Shown one piece after another: positions 34,833-44,558 of a DNA stretch of 64,000 bases. The notes beneath the pieces are model-generated. The model saw only the letters and a list, made by a program, of their open reading frames with translations. It was not told where the DNA came from and did no database searches. Origin of the DNA: CAYFMP01 sp964344215 (lineage in GTDB: Bacteria; Pseudomonadota; Alphaproteobacteria; Rhodospirillales; Casp-alpha2); contig CAYFMP010000003.1 in NCBI GenBank assembly GCA_964344215.1, forward strand, positions 1-64,000. Direction: 5' to 3'. The position numbers and the translations under genes were made by a program. Numbering within the stretch: the stretch's first letter is position 1; the number at the start of each line of letters is the position of its first letter.

Positions 34833-35956
34833 TGGCGACCTTCGCGCGCACCGATACGAGCCTTGTGGGGCGCTGGTGGTGGGCGATCGACCGTTGGATG
34901 ATCGCCGCTCTCGTCGCGCTCATCGCTGTCGGCGCCTTGCTGGCGCTGGCCGCTTCGCCGCCGGTGGCCGAACGGATCGGCCTCGATACCTTCCACTTCG
35001 CCCGCCGCCAGTTCGCTTTCCTCGGTATCGGCATCGCCGTCATGTTGTCGGTGTCTTTCCTGTCGACGCGCGGGGTGCGGCGGCTGGCCATGGCCTGCAC
35101 GGGTGTCGCCATCGTGCTGATGGCGGTGACCCCTTTCCTCGGTGCCGAAATCAAAGGCGCCACCCGCTGGCTGCAGATCGGCGCCCTCTCGGTGCAGCCG
35201 TCCGAGTTCGTCAAACCGGGGTTTGCGGTGCTGGCGGCTTGGCTGCTTTCCAGCCAACGCCTCGACGATCGCTTCCAGGGCTACAAGGCGGCGACGGTGC
35301 TGCTCGTCGTCATCCTTGGGCTGCTGCTGGTGCAGCCGGACGTCGGCATGGCGATGGTGGTGGCCGCCGTATGGGCGGTGCAGGTGTTCGTCGGCGGCCT
35401 GCCGCTGATGCTGGTGACGGCGATCGCCCTGGTCTTCCTGGGCGGCAGTCTCGGCGCCTATCTCTCCTTCGATCACGTGCGCGCCCGAGTCGATCGCTTC
35501 CTCGACCCGGAAGCCACCGAAGGTTACCAGGTCGGCCGCGCCTTGGAAGCGTTCCGCAACGGCGGCCTGACGGGCCGCGGCCCCGGCGAAGGCCGGATCA
35601 AGGAAATCCTGCCCGATGCCCACGCCGATTTCATTTTCGCCGTGGTCGGCGAGGAGTTCGGCCTGATCGTGTGTCTGCTGGTGGTCGGCCTGCTCGGCTT
35701 CGTGGTGATGCGGGGAATCAGCCGAGTCTTCAAGGACGACGACCTGTTCCGCCTGTTGGCGGTGACCGGCCTGTTGGCCCAGTTCGCCATTCAGGCCGTC
35801 GTCAACCTGGCCTCGACCGTCAACCTGATACCGCCGAAGGGCATGACCCTGCCGTTCATCTCCTATGGCGGCTCGTCGACCCTAGCGCTGGCCCTCGGCA
35901 TGGGCATGGTGCTGGCGCTGACCCGCGAGCGGCCGGGCCGGGGAGGCTTCCGATGA
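34832..35956 (+). CDS. ftsW: Septal peptidoglycan glycosyltransferase FtsW
   Basis: The 374-residue SEDS protein has about ten helices. Conserved parts include GATRWLQIGALSVQPSEF, LLLVQPDVGMAMVV, the extracytoplasmic GLTGRGPGEGRIKEILPDAHADFIF and LPFISYGGSSTLAL. It polymerises glycan at the septum together with FtsI. It overlaps murG as ATGA. Confidence 0.96.
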   Translation: MATFARTDTSLVGRWWWAIDRWMIAALVALIAVGALLALAASPPVAERIGLDTFHFARRQFAFLGIGIAVMLSVSFLSTRGVRRLAMACTGVAIVLMAVTPFLGAEIKGATRWLQIGALSVQPSEFVKPGFAVLAAWLLSSQRLDDRFQGYKAATVLLVVILGLLLVQPDVGMAMVVAAVWAVQVFVGGLPLMLVTAIALVFLGGSLGAYLSFDHVRARVDRFLDPEATEGYQVGRALEAFRNGGLTGRGPGEGRIKEILPDAHADFIFAVVGEEFGLIVCLLVVGLLGFVVMRGISRVFKDDDLFRLLAVTGLLAQFAIQAVVNLASTVNLIPPKGMTLPFISYGGSSTLALALGMGMVLALTRERPGRGGFR

Positions 35957-37098
35957 GTGTGCGCGGCAACCTGATCGCGTTGGCCACCGGCGGCACCGGC
36001 GGCCATGTCTTCCCGGCCGAGGCGCTGGCCGCGGAGTTGGCCGAGCGCGGTTGCCGGCTGGCCCTGATCACCGACCGCCGCGGCGGCGCCTTCGGCGGCT
36101 TTCTGGGCGAGGTCGAGACCCATCGCGTGCTGGCCGGCGGCCTGGCCGGCAAGAGCCTCGCCCAACGCCTGCAGAGCGGTCCCGAACTCGCCATCGGCAC
36201 TTGGCAGGCGCGGCGCCTGTTGAGGCGCCTGAAGCCGGCCGTGGTCGTCGGCTTCGGCGGCTACGCCTCGGTGCCGACCATGCTGGCCGCCTGCTTCGGC
36301 GGCCTGCGCACGGCCATTCACGAGCAGAACGCCGTGCTCGGCCGGGCCAACCGCCTGATGGCACCGCGCGTCGACCGCATCGCCACCTGTTTCGACACCG
36401 TCGAGGGCGTACCGGCAGCGGTAGCGTCCAAGGTCGCATGGACTGGCATGCCGGTGCGCCCGGCCGTCACCGCCGTCCGTGACCAACCCTATCCACCGCT
36501 CGACGACGACACGCCGGTCCGCATCGTCATCGTTGGCGGTTCGCAAGGAGCTCGGGTTCTCAGCGAGGTGGTGCCGGCGGCTATGGGCCGGCTCGACGAT
36601 CCCATGAAAAGGCGGCTTCGCCTTGCCCAGCAGTGCCGGCCGGAGGACCTCGACTCCGTTCGCGAAGCCTATCGCAAGCTAGAGATCGAGGCCGAATTGG
36701 ACAGTTTCTTCGCCGACCTGCCCGAACGTCTGGCCGACGCCCATCTGGTGATCGGCCGCTCGGGCGCATCGGCTGTCGCCGAGGCCACGGCCATCGGCCG
36801 CCCCTCCATTCTGATCCCATATCCCCACGCCATCGACAACCACCAGATGCGAAACGCCCATGCGGTCGACGCCGCCGGCGCCGGTTGGCTCATTCCCGAG
36901 GATGCTTTCAACGCGGCGGCGCTGGCCGGGCGGCTGGATTCGCTGATCGGACTGCCGGCAATTCTCGACAAGGCCGCCCAGTGCGCCCGCTCCGTAGGTC
37001 GCTCCGATGCCGCCGAGCGTCTGGCCGATATGGTCCTCGGCCTGGTGCCCAAAGGCGGTGCCAACGGTGGCGGTGAGTCGAGGAGGCAGGCAGCATGA
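35953..37098 (+). CDS. murG: UDP-GlcNAc transferase MurG
   Basis: The 381-residue GT28 enzyme has the lipid I-binding ATGGTGGHVFPAEALA, VVGFGGYASVPTMLAA, HEQNAVLGRANRL, VIVGGSQGAR and the UDP-GlcNAc site ADLPERLADAHLVIGRSGAS with IPYPHAIDNHQ. It makes lipid II at the inner membrane face. The start at 35953 is set by the ATGA overlap and the family start; the upstream open frame is a shadow. Confidence 0.96.
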   Translation: MSVRGNLIALATGGTGGHVFPAEALAAELAERGCRLALITDRRGGAFGGFLGEVETHRVLAGGLAGKSLAQRLQSGPELAIGTWQARRLLRRLKPAVVVGFGGYASVPTMLAACFGGLRTAIHEQNAVLGRANRLMAPRVDRIATCFDTVEGVPAAVASKVAWTGMPVRPAVTAVRDQPYPPLDDDTPVRIVIVGGSQGARVLSEVVPAAMGRLDDPMKRRLRLAQQCRPEDLDSVREAYRKLEIEAELDSFFADLPERLADAHLVIGRSGASAVAEATAIGRPSILIPYPHAIDNHQMRNAHAVDAAGAGWLIPEDAFNAAALAGRLDSLIGLPAILDKAAQCARSVGRSDAAERLADMVLGLVPKGGANGGGESRRQAA

Positions 37099-38534
37099 AA
37101 GCGCTTCCGCTCGATATCGGAACCCTGCATTTCGTCGGCATCGGCGGCATCGGCATGAGCGGCATCGCCGAGGTTCTGCATACCTTGGGTTACGCTGTTC
37201 AGGGCAGCGACATTTCGGACAACGCCAACGTCAGGCGGTTGCGCGACATGGGCATCACCGTCGACGTCGGGCACGCCGCCGACAATCTCCGGGACGCCCA
37301 GGTCGTAGTGGTATCGACCGCCGTCAAGGACGACAATCCGGAAGTGGCGGCGGCCCGCCAGCGCCTGATCCCGGTCGTCCGCCGCGCCGAAATGCTCGGC
37401 GAACTGATGCGCCTCAAGTGGTCCGTCGCGGTCGGCGGCACCCACGGCAAGACGACCACCACATCGTTGATCGCCGCCATGCTGGATACGGCCGGACTCG
37501 ACCCGACCGTGATCAACGGCGGCATCATCAACGCCTGGGGCAGCAACGCCCGTCTCGGCGGCGGCGAATGGATGGTCGCGGAGGCCGACGAATCGGACGG
37601 AACCTTCCTGAAACTGCCGGCCACCATCGCCGTCGTCACCAACATCGACCCCGAGCATCTCGATCACTACGGCTCGTTCGACGCCTTGCGCGAAGCTTTC
37701 GTCGTCTTTGTCGAGAACCTGCCGTTCTACGGGTTCGCGGCCTTGTGCATCGATCACGCCGAAGTACAGGCGATGATCCCGCGGGTCTCGGACCGTCGCA
37801 TCGTCACTTACGGCTTCAGCCCGCAAGCCGACGTGCGCGGCATCAACCTGGCGTTCGAGCCCGGCGGCATTCGGTTCGATGCAGTCATCTCCGACCGCAA
37901 GGCCGGCGCCGAACATGCCCTGGAGGACCTGAAGCTGCCGATGTTCGGCGACCACAACGTCCAGAACGCGTTGGCCGCGGTCGCCATCGCTACCGAGATG
38001 AAGATGGACGATGCGACCATACGCCGCGCGTTGGCCGCCTTCGAGGGTGTCAAACGCCGTTTCACCGTCTGCGGCGAGGTCGGCGGCGTCACGGTCATCG
38101 ACGATTACGGCCACCACCCGGTCGAGATTTCGGCCGTCCTCAAGGCCGCCCGGCAGGCCGCCAGGGGTCAGGTCGTCGCCGTCGTCCAACCGCACCGCTA
38201 CACCCGGCTCCGTGACCTGTTCGAGGACTTCTGCACCTGCTTCAACGACGCCGACGTGGTGCTGGTGGCCGACGTCTACGAGGCCGGCGAGACGCCGATC
38301 GAGGGCATCGACCGCGATGCCCTGGTGGCCGGCCTCAAGCATCACGGCCATCGCCGGGCGCAGGCGCTCGAATACGCCGGCGACCTGGCCCGCACCGTCG
38401 CCGCCTTGACCAAGGCCGGTGACATGGTTGTGTGCCTCGGCGCCGGCGACATTACCGCCTGGGCCAACGCCCTGCCTCAGCAACTGACCAAGCTTCAACC
38501 GCGAGACCGGGAGGCGGCGAATGATGCCGGCTGA
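37095..38534 (+). CDS. murC: UDP-N-acetylmuramate:L-alanine ligase
   Basis: The 479-residue ligase has FVGIGGIGMSGIAEVL, the P-loop GGTHGKTTTTSLIAAM, ADESDGTFL, NIDPEHLDHYGSF and DDYGHHPVEI. It adds the first amino acid of the stem peptide. It overlaps murG by ATGA and murB by 14 bases. Confidence 0.97.
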   Translation: MKALPLDIGTLHFVGIGGIGMSGIAEVLHTLGYAVQGSDISDNANVRRLRDMGITVDVGHAADNLRDAQVVVVSTAVKDDNPEVAAARQRLIPVVRRAEMLGELMRLKWSVAVGGTHGKTTTTSLIAAMLDTAGLDPTVINGGIINAWGSNARLGGGEWMVAEADESDGTFLKLPATIAVVTNIDPEHLDHYGSFDALREAFVVFVENLPFYGFAALCIDHAEVQAMIPRVSDRRIVTYGFSPQADVRGINLAFEPGGIRFDAVISDRKAGAEHALEDLKLPMFGDHNVQNALAAVAIATEMKMDDATIRRALAAFEGVKRRFTVCGEVGGVTVIDDYGHHPVEISAVLKAARQAARGQVVAVVQPHRYTRLRDLFEDFCTCFNDADVVLVADVYEAGETPIEGIDRDALVAGLKHHGHRRAQALEYAGDLARTVAALTKAGDMVVCLGAGDITAWANALPQQLTKLQPRDREAANDAG

Positions 38535-39468
38535 GCGCCCCAATCCCCGCCTGATCGAGCGTTTGCCCGAAGTGCGTGGCGCGCTCGAGGAGGACGTCGG
38601 GCTCGGCCGCTTCACGTGGTTCAAGGTTGGCGGCCCGGCCGAGGTCCTGTTCCGCCCCGCCGATGGCGACGACCTCGCCCAGTTCGTCGGCGCCAAACCG
38701 GCCGACGTGCCGGTGACGGTGATCGGCGCCGCCTCCAACCTGTTGGTCCGTGACGGCGGTGTCGCCGGCGTCGTCGTCCGCCTCGGCCGCGAATTCGCGA
38801 CCGTCGACGCCGACGGCGAAGAGATTGTCGCCGGCGCTTCGGCGGTCGGCCTCAACGTCGCCCGTCGCGCCCAACAGGCGGGCTTGAGCGGATTGGAGTT
38901 CATGACCGGAATCCCCGGCACCGTCGGCGGCGCTCTCGCCATGAACGCCGGCGCCTACGGCCGCGAGATGAGCGACGTCGTGGTTTCGGCCGAGGCGGTC
39001 GGTCTGAACGGCGCCGTCCTGCATTTGACGGTGGCCGAACTCGATTTCGGTTATCGGCGCTCGGCCGCCGACGGCGGTTGGATATTCACTTCGGCCCGGC
39101 TCCGCGGCGTGCCCGACGACGCCGAGGCAATCGCCGCCCGCATGGCCGATATCCAGGCCGAGCGCGAAAACGCGCAGCCGGTGAGGACACCGACCGGCGG
39201 CTCGACTTTCCGCAATCCGGAAGGCGCCAAGGCCTGGGAACTCATCGACAGGGCCGGTTGCCGGGGCTTGCGGCGCGGCGCCGCCATGGTTTCCGAACAG
39301 CACTGCAATTTCCTGATTAATACCGGCGGGGCGACGGCGGCCGACCTGGAAGGGCTCGGCGAAGAGGTCTGCCGCCGGGTCCTGGAGGCAACCGGCGTGA
39401 CCTTGGAATGGGAAATCCGCCGCATCGGCGAAGCCGCGCGGACCGCGCCCAAGGAGGTTTCATCATGA
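38521..39468 (+). CDS. murB: UDP-N-acetylenolpyruvoylglucosamine reductase
   Basis: The 315-residue flavoprotein has FTWFKVGGPAEVLF, GAASNLLVRDGG, EFMTGIPGTVGGALAMNAGAYG (in three conserved parts), RTPTGGSTFRNP and SEQHCNFLINTGGA. It belongs to the type IIb-like forms common outside enterobacteria. It reduces the enolpyruvyl group to give UDP-MurNAc. The start overlaps murC by 14 bases. Confidence 0.95.
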   Translation: MMPAERPNPRLIERLPEVRGALEEDVGLGRFTWFKVGGPAEVLFRPADGDDLAQFVGAKPADVPVTVIGAASNLLVRDGGVAGVVVRLGREFATVDADGEEIVAGASAVGLNVARRAQQAGLSGLEFMTGIPGTVGGALAMNAGAYGREMSDVVVSAEAVGLNGAVLHLTVAELDFGYRRSAADGGWIFTSARLRGVPDDAEAIAARMADIQAERENAQPVRTPTGGSTFRNPEGAKAWELIDRAGCRGLRRGAAMVSEQHCNFLINTGGATAADLEGLGEEVCRRVLEATGVTLEWEIRRIGEAARTAPKEVSS

Positions 39469-40370
39469 CCCGGCACGTAGCGGTTCTGATGGGCGGTTGG
39501 TCGGCCGAGCGCGAGGTTTCCCTGGTCAGCGGCGCAGCCTGCGCCGAGGCCCTGAAGAGCGCCGGTTTCGACGTCGCGTCGATCGACGTGCAGCGTGACA
39601 TGGGGGCGCTCCTGACCCGTCTCTATCCGCGCCCCGATTGCATCTTCAACGCCTTGCACGGCCGTTTCGGCGAGGACGGCTGCGTGCAGGGGCTGCTCGA
39701 CATCCTCGGCATACCCTACACCCATTCGGGCCTGCTGGCTTCGTCGCTGGCTATGGACAAGCCGATGGCCAAGGCCCTGTTCGAGGCGGCCGGGATCCCG
39801 GTCGCCGAGCACGTCGTCGTCAACAGCGATGAGGCCCGTCGTGGCGAAGTCATGACCAAGCCGTATGTCATCAAGCCGCCGAACGAGGGCTCCAGCGTCG
39901 GCGTTCACATTGTCCGCGAAGGCGACAACGAGCCGTTGTTCGCGGAGTCGGGCTGGCCGTTCGGCGATCAGGTGATGGTCGAGAAGTATATCAAGGGTCG
40001 GGAACTGACTGTCGCGGTCATGGGCGACGAGCCGCTGGCCGTCACCGAGATCACTACGCAACGAGGCTTCTACGACTACGACGCCAAGTACGAGGAGGGC
40101 GGATCCGTACACGTGGTGCCGGCCGAGATCGACCGGGATGTCTACGACAGGGCTCTCGAGCTCGCCCTCGCCGCCCACCGGACGCTCGGTTGCCGGGGCG
40201 TGTCCCGGGCCGACCTTCGCTACGACGGCGACACCCTGTTCATGCTCGAAGTCAACACCCAACCGGGCATGACCCCGACTTCGCTGGTACCGGAACAGGC
40301 GGCGTACGCGGGGATCTCGTTCGAGGACCTGGTCACGTGGATGGTCGACAACGCGGAGTGCGACTCATGA
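39465..40370 (+). CDS. ddl: D-alanine:D-alanine ligase
   Basis: The 301-residue ATP-grasp enzyme has VLMGGWSAEREVSLVSG, NALHGRFGEDGCVQGLL, the serine-rich KPPNEGSSVGV and FMLEVNTQPGMTPTSLVPEQ with the Mg-binding Asn/Glu. It supplies the dipeptide for MurF. ATGA overlaps on both sides fix the start and link it to ftsQ. Confidence 0.97.
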   Translation: MTRHVAVLMGGWSAEREVSLVSGAACAEALKSAGFDVASIDVQRDMGALLTRLYPRPDCIFNALHGRFGEDGCVQGLLDILGIPYTHSGLLASSLAMDKPMAKALFEAAGIPVAEHVVVNSDEARRGEVMTKPYVIKPPNEGSSVGVHIVREGDNEPLFAESGWPFGDQVMVEKYIKGRELTVAVMGDEPLAVTEITTQRGFYDYDAKYEEGGSVHVVPAEIDRDVYDRALELALAAHRTLGCRGVSRADLRYDGDTLFMLEVNTQPGMTPTSLVPEQAAYAGISFEDLVTWMVDNAECDS

Positions 40371-41233
40371 GCAAGTCACCTAAACGACCCAACCGCTCCA
40401 ACACCGTCGTCAAAGGCAAGCCCCGACGCCGCGTCGGATCGGTCTGGCGCAGCCGCGGGATGACCGTGGTCTTGAGCGTCGTTCTGCTCGGTCTGCTCGG
40501 CGGCGGTGCCTGGTGGAGTTGGAAGAACGGTGCCGTCGGTCAGGCCGTCGACGGGATCAAGTGGCGACTTATTGCGGCCTCCGTAGAGATCGGGTTCCGG
40601 GTCGACGACGTTCTCGTGGTCAGCCGCAAGGAAACGGCGCGGGACGACCTGCTCAACGCGGTGCGGCTGGTTCGCGGCGCGCCGATCCTCGCCTTTGACC
40701 TCGATGCTGCCCGCCGGCGGGTCGAAGCGTTGCCGTGGATCAGGCGGGCGACGGTCGAGCGCATGCTTCCCGATACCATCCTGGTCAGCGTCGAGGAGCG
40801 CCGGCCATTGGCGCTGTGGCAGCACCGCGGACGGTTCGCCTTGATCGATTTCGACGGCGACGTGATCATGCGAAGCGGACTCGATCGCTTCGGCGACCTT
40901 CTGGTCGTGGTCGGCGAAGGCGCCCCCGAACATACGGCCGAACTGCTGTCGACGCTCGGCACCGAGCCGGAGTTGATGAAGCTTGTCAAGGCCGCCGTCT
41001 GGGTCGGCGGCCGGCGTTGGAACATTCGCCTGGAGGGAGACATCGACGTCCGTCTGCCGGAGGAGAACCCGGCCTCGGCCTGGGAGCGCTTGGCCGACTA
41101 CGAGCGCAGGCACCGGGTCCTGGAGCGCGACGTTCAGATCCTCGATCTGCGGATACCCGATCGGTTGATCGTCCGCAAGGCGCCGGGGAACGCAAAGGAG
41201 ACGGAGAGGAAGAAGCCGGGACAGGAAACATGA
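40367..41233 (+). CDS. ftsQ: Cell division protein FtsQ
   Basis: The 288-residue bitopic protein has a basic cytoplasmic start, one helix (GMTVVLSVVLLGLLGGGAWW), then a POTRA domain (VDDVLVVSRKETARDDLLNA) and the FtsQ beta-domain (LPWIRRATVERMLPDTILV, EERRPLALWQ). It organises FtsL/FtsB at the septum. The charged tail RKAPGNAKETERKKPGQET is probably disordered. Confidence 0.94.
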   Translation: MSKSPKRPNRSNTVVKGKPRRRVGSVWRSRGMTVVLSVVLLGLLGGGAWWSWKNGAVGQAVDGIKWRLIAASVEIGFRVDDVLVVSRKETARDDLLNAVRLVRGAPILAFDLDAARRRVEALPWIRRATVERMLPDTILVSVEERRPLALWQHRGRFALIDFDGDVIMRSGLDRFGDLLVVVGEGAPEHTAELLSTLGTEPELMKLVKAAVWVGGRRWNIRLEGDIDVRLPEENPASAWERLADYERRHRVLERDVQILDLRIPDRLIVRKAPGNAKETERKKPGQET

Positions 41234-42513
41234 ACAACACAAACGCGCAACCGAAACCGAGGAACGGTCTGGTCGCGGCGCTCGACATCGGCACCACCAA
41301 GGTGTGCTGCTTGATCGCCGACCCGGCCGTCGAGCGCGGGCCTTACGAGGACCAGGGACCGAGGATCGTCGGCATCGGCCATCAGGTCTCGAAGGGGCTG
41401 CGCTCGGGAACGATTATCGATCTCGACGAGACCGAGGCTTCGATCCGGGCGACGGTGGAGACGGCGGAGCAATTGGCCGGCGAGAACATCCGCGAGGTCG
41501 TCGTCAACCTCAGCGGCGGCCAGCCGGTCTCGCGCCTGATGGCCTACGAGATCTCCATCGCCGGCCACGAGATCGGTGACGCCGACCTTCGTCATATCCT
41601 CGATCCGGCGCATCTGGCGGGCGGCGACGACCGGGACCGCGAGACCATCCACCACATTCCGGTCGGCTACAGCATCGACGGCAACCGCGGCGTGCGCGAT
41701 CCGCGCGGCATGTACGGCGAGCGGCTCGGCGTCAACATGCACGTCATCAAGGCGCACAGCGGGTCGATCCGGAACCTGGAAACCAGCATCGCGCGCTGTC
41801 ACCTCGGCGTCGAAAGCCTGGTGGTTTCGCCCTACGCCTCGGCCCTGGCCGCCCTCGTCGACGACGAAATGAAAATGGGCGCGACCTGCGTCGACATGGG
41901 CGGCGGTACGACGACGATAGCCGTCTATTTCGACGGCGAGCTCGTACACACCGACGTCGTTCCCCTCGGCGGCGCTCACGTCACCAACGACGTGGCGCGC
42001 GGTCTATCGACCTCGCTGGCTCACGCCGAACGCATGAAGACGCTCTACGGTAGCGCCATCCCGTCGGCCAACGACGACCGCGAGGTCATCAAAGTGCCGC
42101 TGGTCGGCGAAGAGGATGCCGCCGACACCTCGCAGGTGCCGCGCTCCATGTTGGTCGGCATCATCAGGCCGAGGGTCGAGGAGATCCTCGAGATGGTCCG
42201 CGATCGTTTGATCGCCGCCAATTTCGACCGCGTCGCCGGGCGCCGGCTGGTCTTGACCGGTGGTGCCAGCCAACTGCCCGGGCTCGGCGATCTGGCCGGC
42301 ACCGTCCTCGACAAGCAGGTCCGCCTGGGCCGCCCAAAATCGGTCGATGGCTTGGCCGAGGCGGTGGCCGGACCCGCATTTTCCACCTGCGTCGGGCTCT
42401 TGCTGTACGGCGTCACGGCCAAGGCGCAGGCTCCAAGCTCGGCCTATCAGCCGGGTATCGAAGCGAGTGGCCGGTTCGGCCGCATCGGCCAGTGGTTGAA
42501 AGAGAATTTCTGA
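41230..42513 (+). CDS. ftsA: Cell division ATPase FtsA
   Basis: The 427-residue actin-like protein has AALDIGTTKVCCLIAD, the 1C-domain region, CVDMGGGTTTIAVYFDGEL and LTGGASQLPGL. Its end, GQWLKENF, is the amphipathic membrane-targeting helix. It anchors FtsZ filaments. The ATGA overlap with ftsQ gives the start. A 144-base gap, the only long one in this cluster, separates it from ftsZ. Confidence 0.96.
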   Translation: MNNTNAQPKPRNGLVAALDIGTTKVCCLIADPAVERGPYEDQGPRIVGIGHQVSKGLRSGTIIDLDETEASIRATVETAEQLAGENIREVVVNLSGGQPVSRLMAYEISIAGHEIGDADLRHILDPAHLAGGDDRDRETIHHIPVGYSIDGNRGVRDPRGMYGERLGVNMHVIKAHSGSIRNLETSIARCHLGVESLVVSPYASALAALVDDEMKMGATCVDMGGGTTTIAVYFDGELVHTDVVPLGGAHVTNDVARGLSTSLAHAERMKTLYGSAIPSANDDREVIKVPLVGEEDAADTSQVPRSMLVGIIRPRVEEILEMVRDRLIAANFDRVAGRRLVLTGGASQLPGLGDLAGTVLDKQVRLGRPKSVDGLAEAVAGPAFSTCVGLLLYGVTAKAQAPSSAYQPGIEASGRFGRIGQWLKENF

Positions 42514-42657
42514 GATGAAACCCGTAGAACCCGGCAGGCTACCAGCCCTGTTTCCGCAGAACCGCGGTATTCCAATCACCCGTGCCGCCCGTTGGGCGCG
42601 CACAACCTTTTCTATTCGCGATCAACAAATTGCTCTCGCCAACACAAGGAGGTCGAC

Positions 42658-44394
42658 ATGAGCATCAACCTGACCGTACCGAGTAATACGGACACCCCAG
42701 AGCTCAAGCCGAGAATTACCGTAATCGGCGTCGGCGGCGGAGGAGGAAACGCCGTCAACAATATGATCCGGCGCGAACTGGAAGGCGTCGATTTCGTCGT
42801 CGCCAATACCGACGCGCAGGCGCTGGCGCATTCCAAGTCGGAACGCCGTATCCAGCTGGGGGCATCCGTCACCGAGGGTCTCGGTGCAGGCTCCAGGCCC
42901 GACGTCGGGCGCACGGCGGCCGACGAGGCGCTGGAGACGATCCTCGACCAACTCGGCGGATCGCACATGGTGTTCATCGCCGCCGGCATGGGCGGCGGCA
43001 CCGGCACCGGTGCGGCGCCCGTCATCGCCCGGGCCGCCAAGGAGGCCGGGATGCTGACGGTCGGCGTCGTCACCAAACCGTTCCAGTTCGAGGGAACGCA
43101 TCGCATGCGTCTCGCCGAATCGGGGATCGAGGAACTGGAGCAATATGTCGACAGCCTGATCATCATTCCCAACCAGAACCTGTTCAGGATCGCCAACGAG
43201 AACACCACCTTCGCCGACGCCTTCTCGATGGCCGACGAGGTGCTCTATTCGGGCGTTCGCGGCGTTACCGACCTGATGGTGATGCCCGGACTGATGAACC
43301 TCGATTTCGCCGATGTCCGCTCGGTGATGAGCGAGATGGGCAAAGCGATGATGGGGACCGGCGAGGCGGAAGGCGAACGCCGGGCCCTCGACGCCGCCGA
43401 GGCGGCCATTGCCAACCCGCTGCTCGACGACACCTCGATGAAGGGCGCCAGGGGCGTTCTCATCAACATCACCGGCGGCAAGGACATCACGCTGTTCGAG
43501 GTTGACGAAGCGGCGACCAGGATCAGGGCCGAAGTCGACCAGGACGCCTACATCATCTTCGGCTCCGCCTTCGATGGCGACCTCGAAGGCCGCATCCGGG
43601 TTTCGGTCATCGCCACCGGTATCGACACCGAAGCGATGAGAATCCCGCAGCCGACCATGCTCAACTTGAGCGACATCGGTAGCGCGCGCCGCATCGAGCG
43701 GGTCGAAGAACCGCAGCCGGCGACACCGGAAATTCTCGAAGCGACGGAGCAAGCGACGGCCGACGAGACCGAACCCGCAGCCGAAGAATCGGCGGCGGAA
43801 ATGCCGACGTCGGAATCGCAAGCCGCCGCCGAAGCGGTCGACGAATCCGATGCCGGCGAGGAGTTGCCCGAGATCGTCGATATCGCCACCGTCGCCGACG
43901 ACGCCGGATCGGCGGAATCGGAGACCGCAGAGGCCGCCGAAGTAGCCGGGTCGGACGAAGCCTTCATCCCGCCGCCGGCGGTCTCAGCCGACAGCTGCGG
44001 CCAGCAACCGGCTGCCGATCCCTTCGCCGCCGCCGCCATGACCAACGGTGCCAGTGAACCGAAGCCGGAGGTCGACGAGCCGACGGCCAGCGTGGTTCGG
44101 CCGAGTTTGTTCGAACGGGTCACCCGGACGGGGCGGGCGGCGGCCGCGACGACACCGTCAGAAAATACGGCTGAAACCGGAGAAGTAATGGAAAATAAAG
44201 GACTTTCGACTAATGAAGAAGTCGAGGAAACGACCGATTCGCCGTCCGGAGAGGGGGCGTTGACGGTTGCCGCAGAGTTGTCAGAGGAGCCGACCAATAT
44301 CGCCGAATTGGATATCGAGGAACCGGCCTCGGCAGAGGCTGCCGAAGAGGATTTGCTCGATATTCCGGCATTTCTCCGGCGTCAGGCTAACTAG
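42658..44394 (+). CDS. ftsZ: Cell division GTPase FtsZ (extended tail)
   Basis: The 578-residue tubulin homologue starts at 42658 after AAGGAGG. The GTPase core (about 1-325) has VIGVGGGGGNAVNN, the signature GGGTGTG (about 111-117), NQNLFRIAN and T7-loop residues. A very acidic Ala/Glu-rich linker of about 235 residues follows, much longer than in E. coli, and the conserved C-terminal peptide DLLDIPAFLRRQAN that binds FtsA. The gap before it can carry its own control. Confidence 0.97.
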   Translation: MSINLTVPSNTDTPELKPRITVIGVGGGGGNAVNNMIRRELEGVDFVVANTDAQALAHSKSERRIQLGASVTEGLGAGSRPDVGRTAADEALETILDQLGGSHMVFIAAGMGGGTGTGAAPVIARAAKEAGMLTVGVVTKPFQFEGTHRMRLAESGIEELEQYVDSLIIIPNQNLFRIANENTTFADAFSMADEVLYSGVRGVTDLMVMPGLMNLDFADVRSVMSEMGKAMMGTGEAEGERRALDAAEAAIANPLLDDTSMKGARGVLINITGGKDITLFEVDEAATRIRAEVDQDAYIIFGSAFDGDLEGRIRVSVIATGIDTEAMRIPQPTMLNLSDIGSARRIERVEEPQPATPEILEATEQATADETEPAAEESAAEMPTSESQAAAEAVDESDAGEELPEIVDIATVADDAGSAESETAEAAEVAGSDEAFIPPPAVSADSCGQQPAADPFAAAAMTNGASEPKPEVDEPTASVVRPSLFERVTRTGRAAAATTPSENTAETGEVMENKGLSTNEEVEETTDSPSGEGALTVAAELSEEPTNIAELDIEEPASAEAAEEDLLDIPAFLRRQAN

Positions 44395-44558
44395 CTGGAA
44401 ACAAAGCCGATCTACACGGTAGGAAAGGTAACAGTCGGAAACAAAGAGTGATTTGTGCGGGCCCGGGGATGTTGTTACACACATCCTCGGTTTCCCGTCT
44501 TTTCAGGCGGGCTTCCCAGCGAAGGGCAATAAGCGTCGAAGACGTATCACGGGGGATC

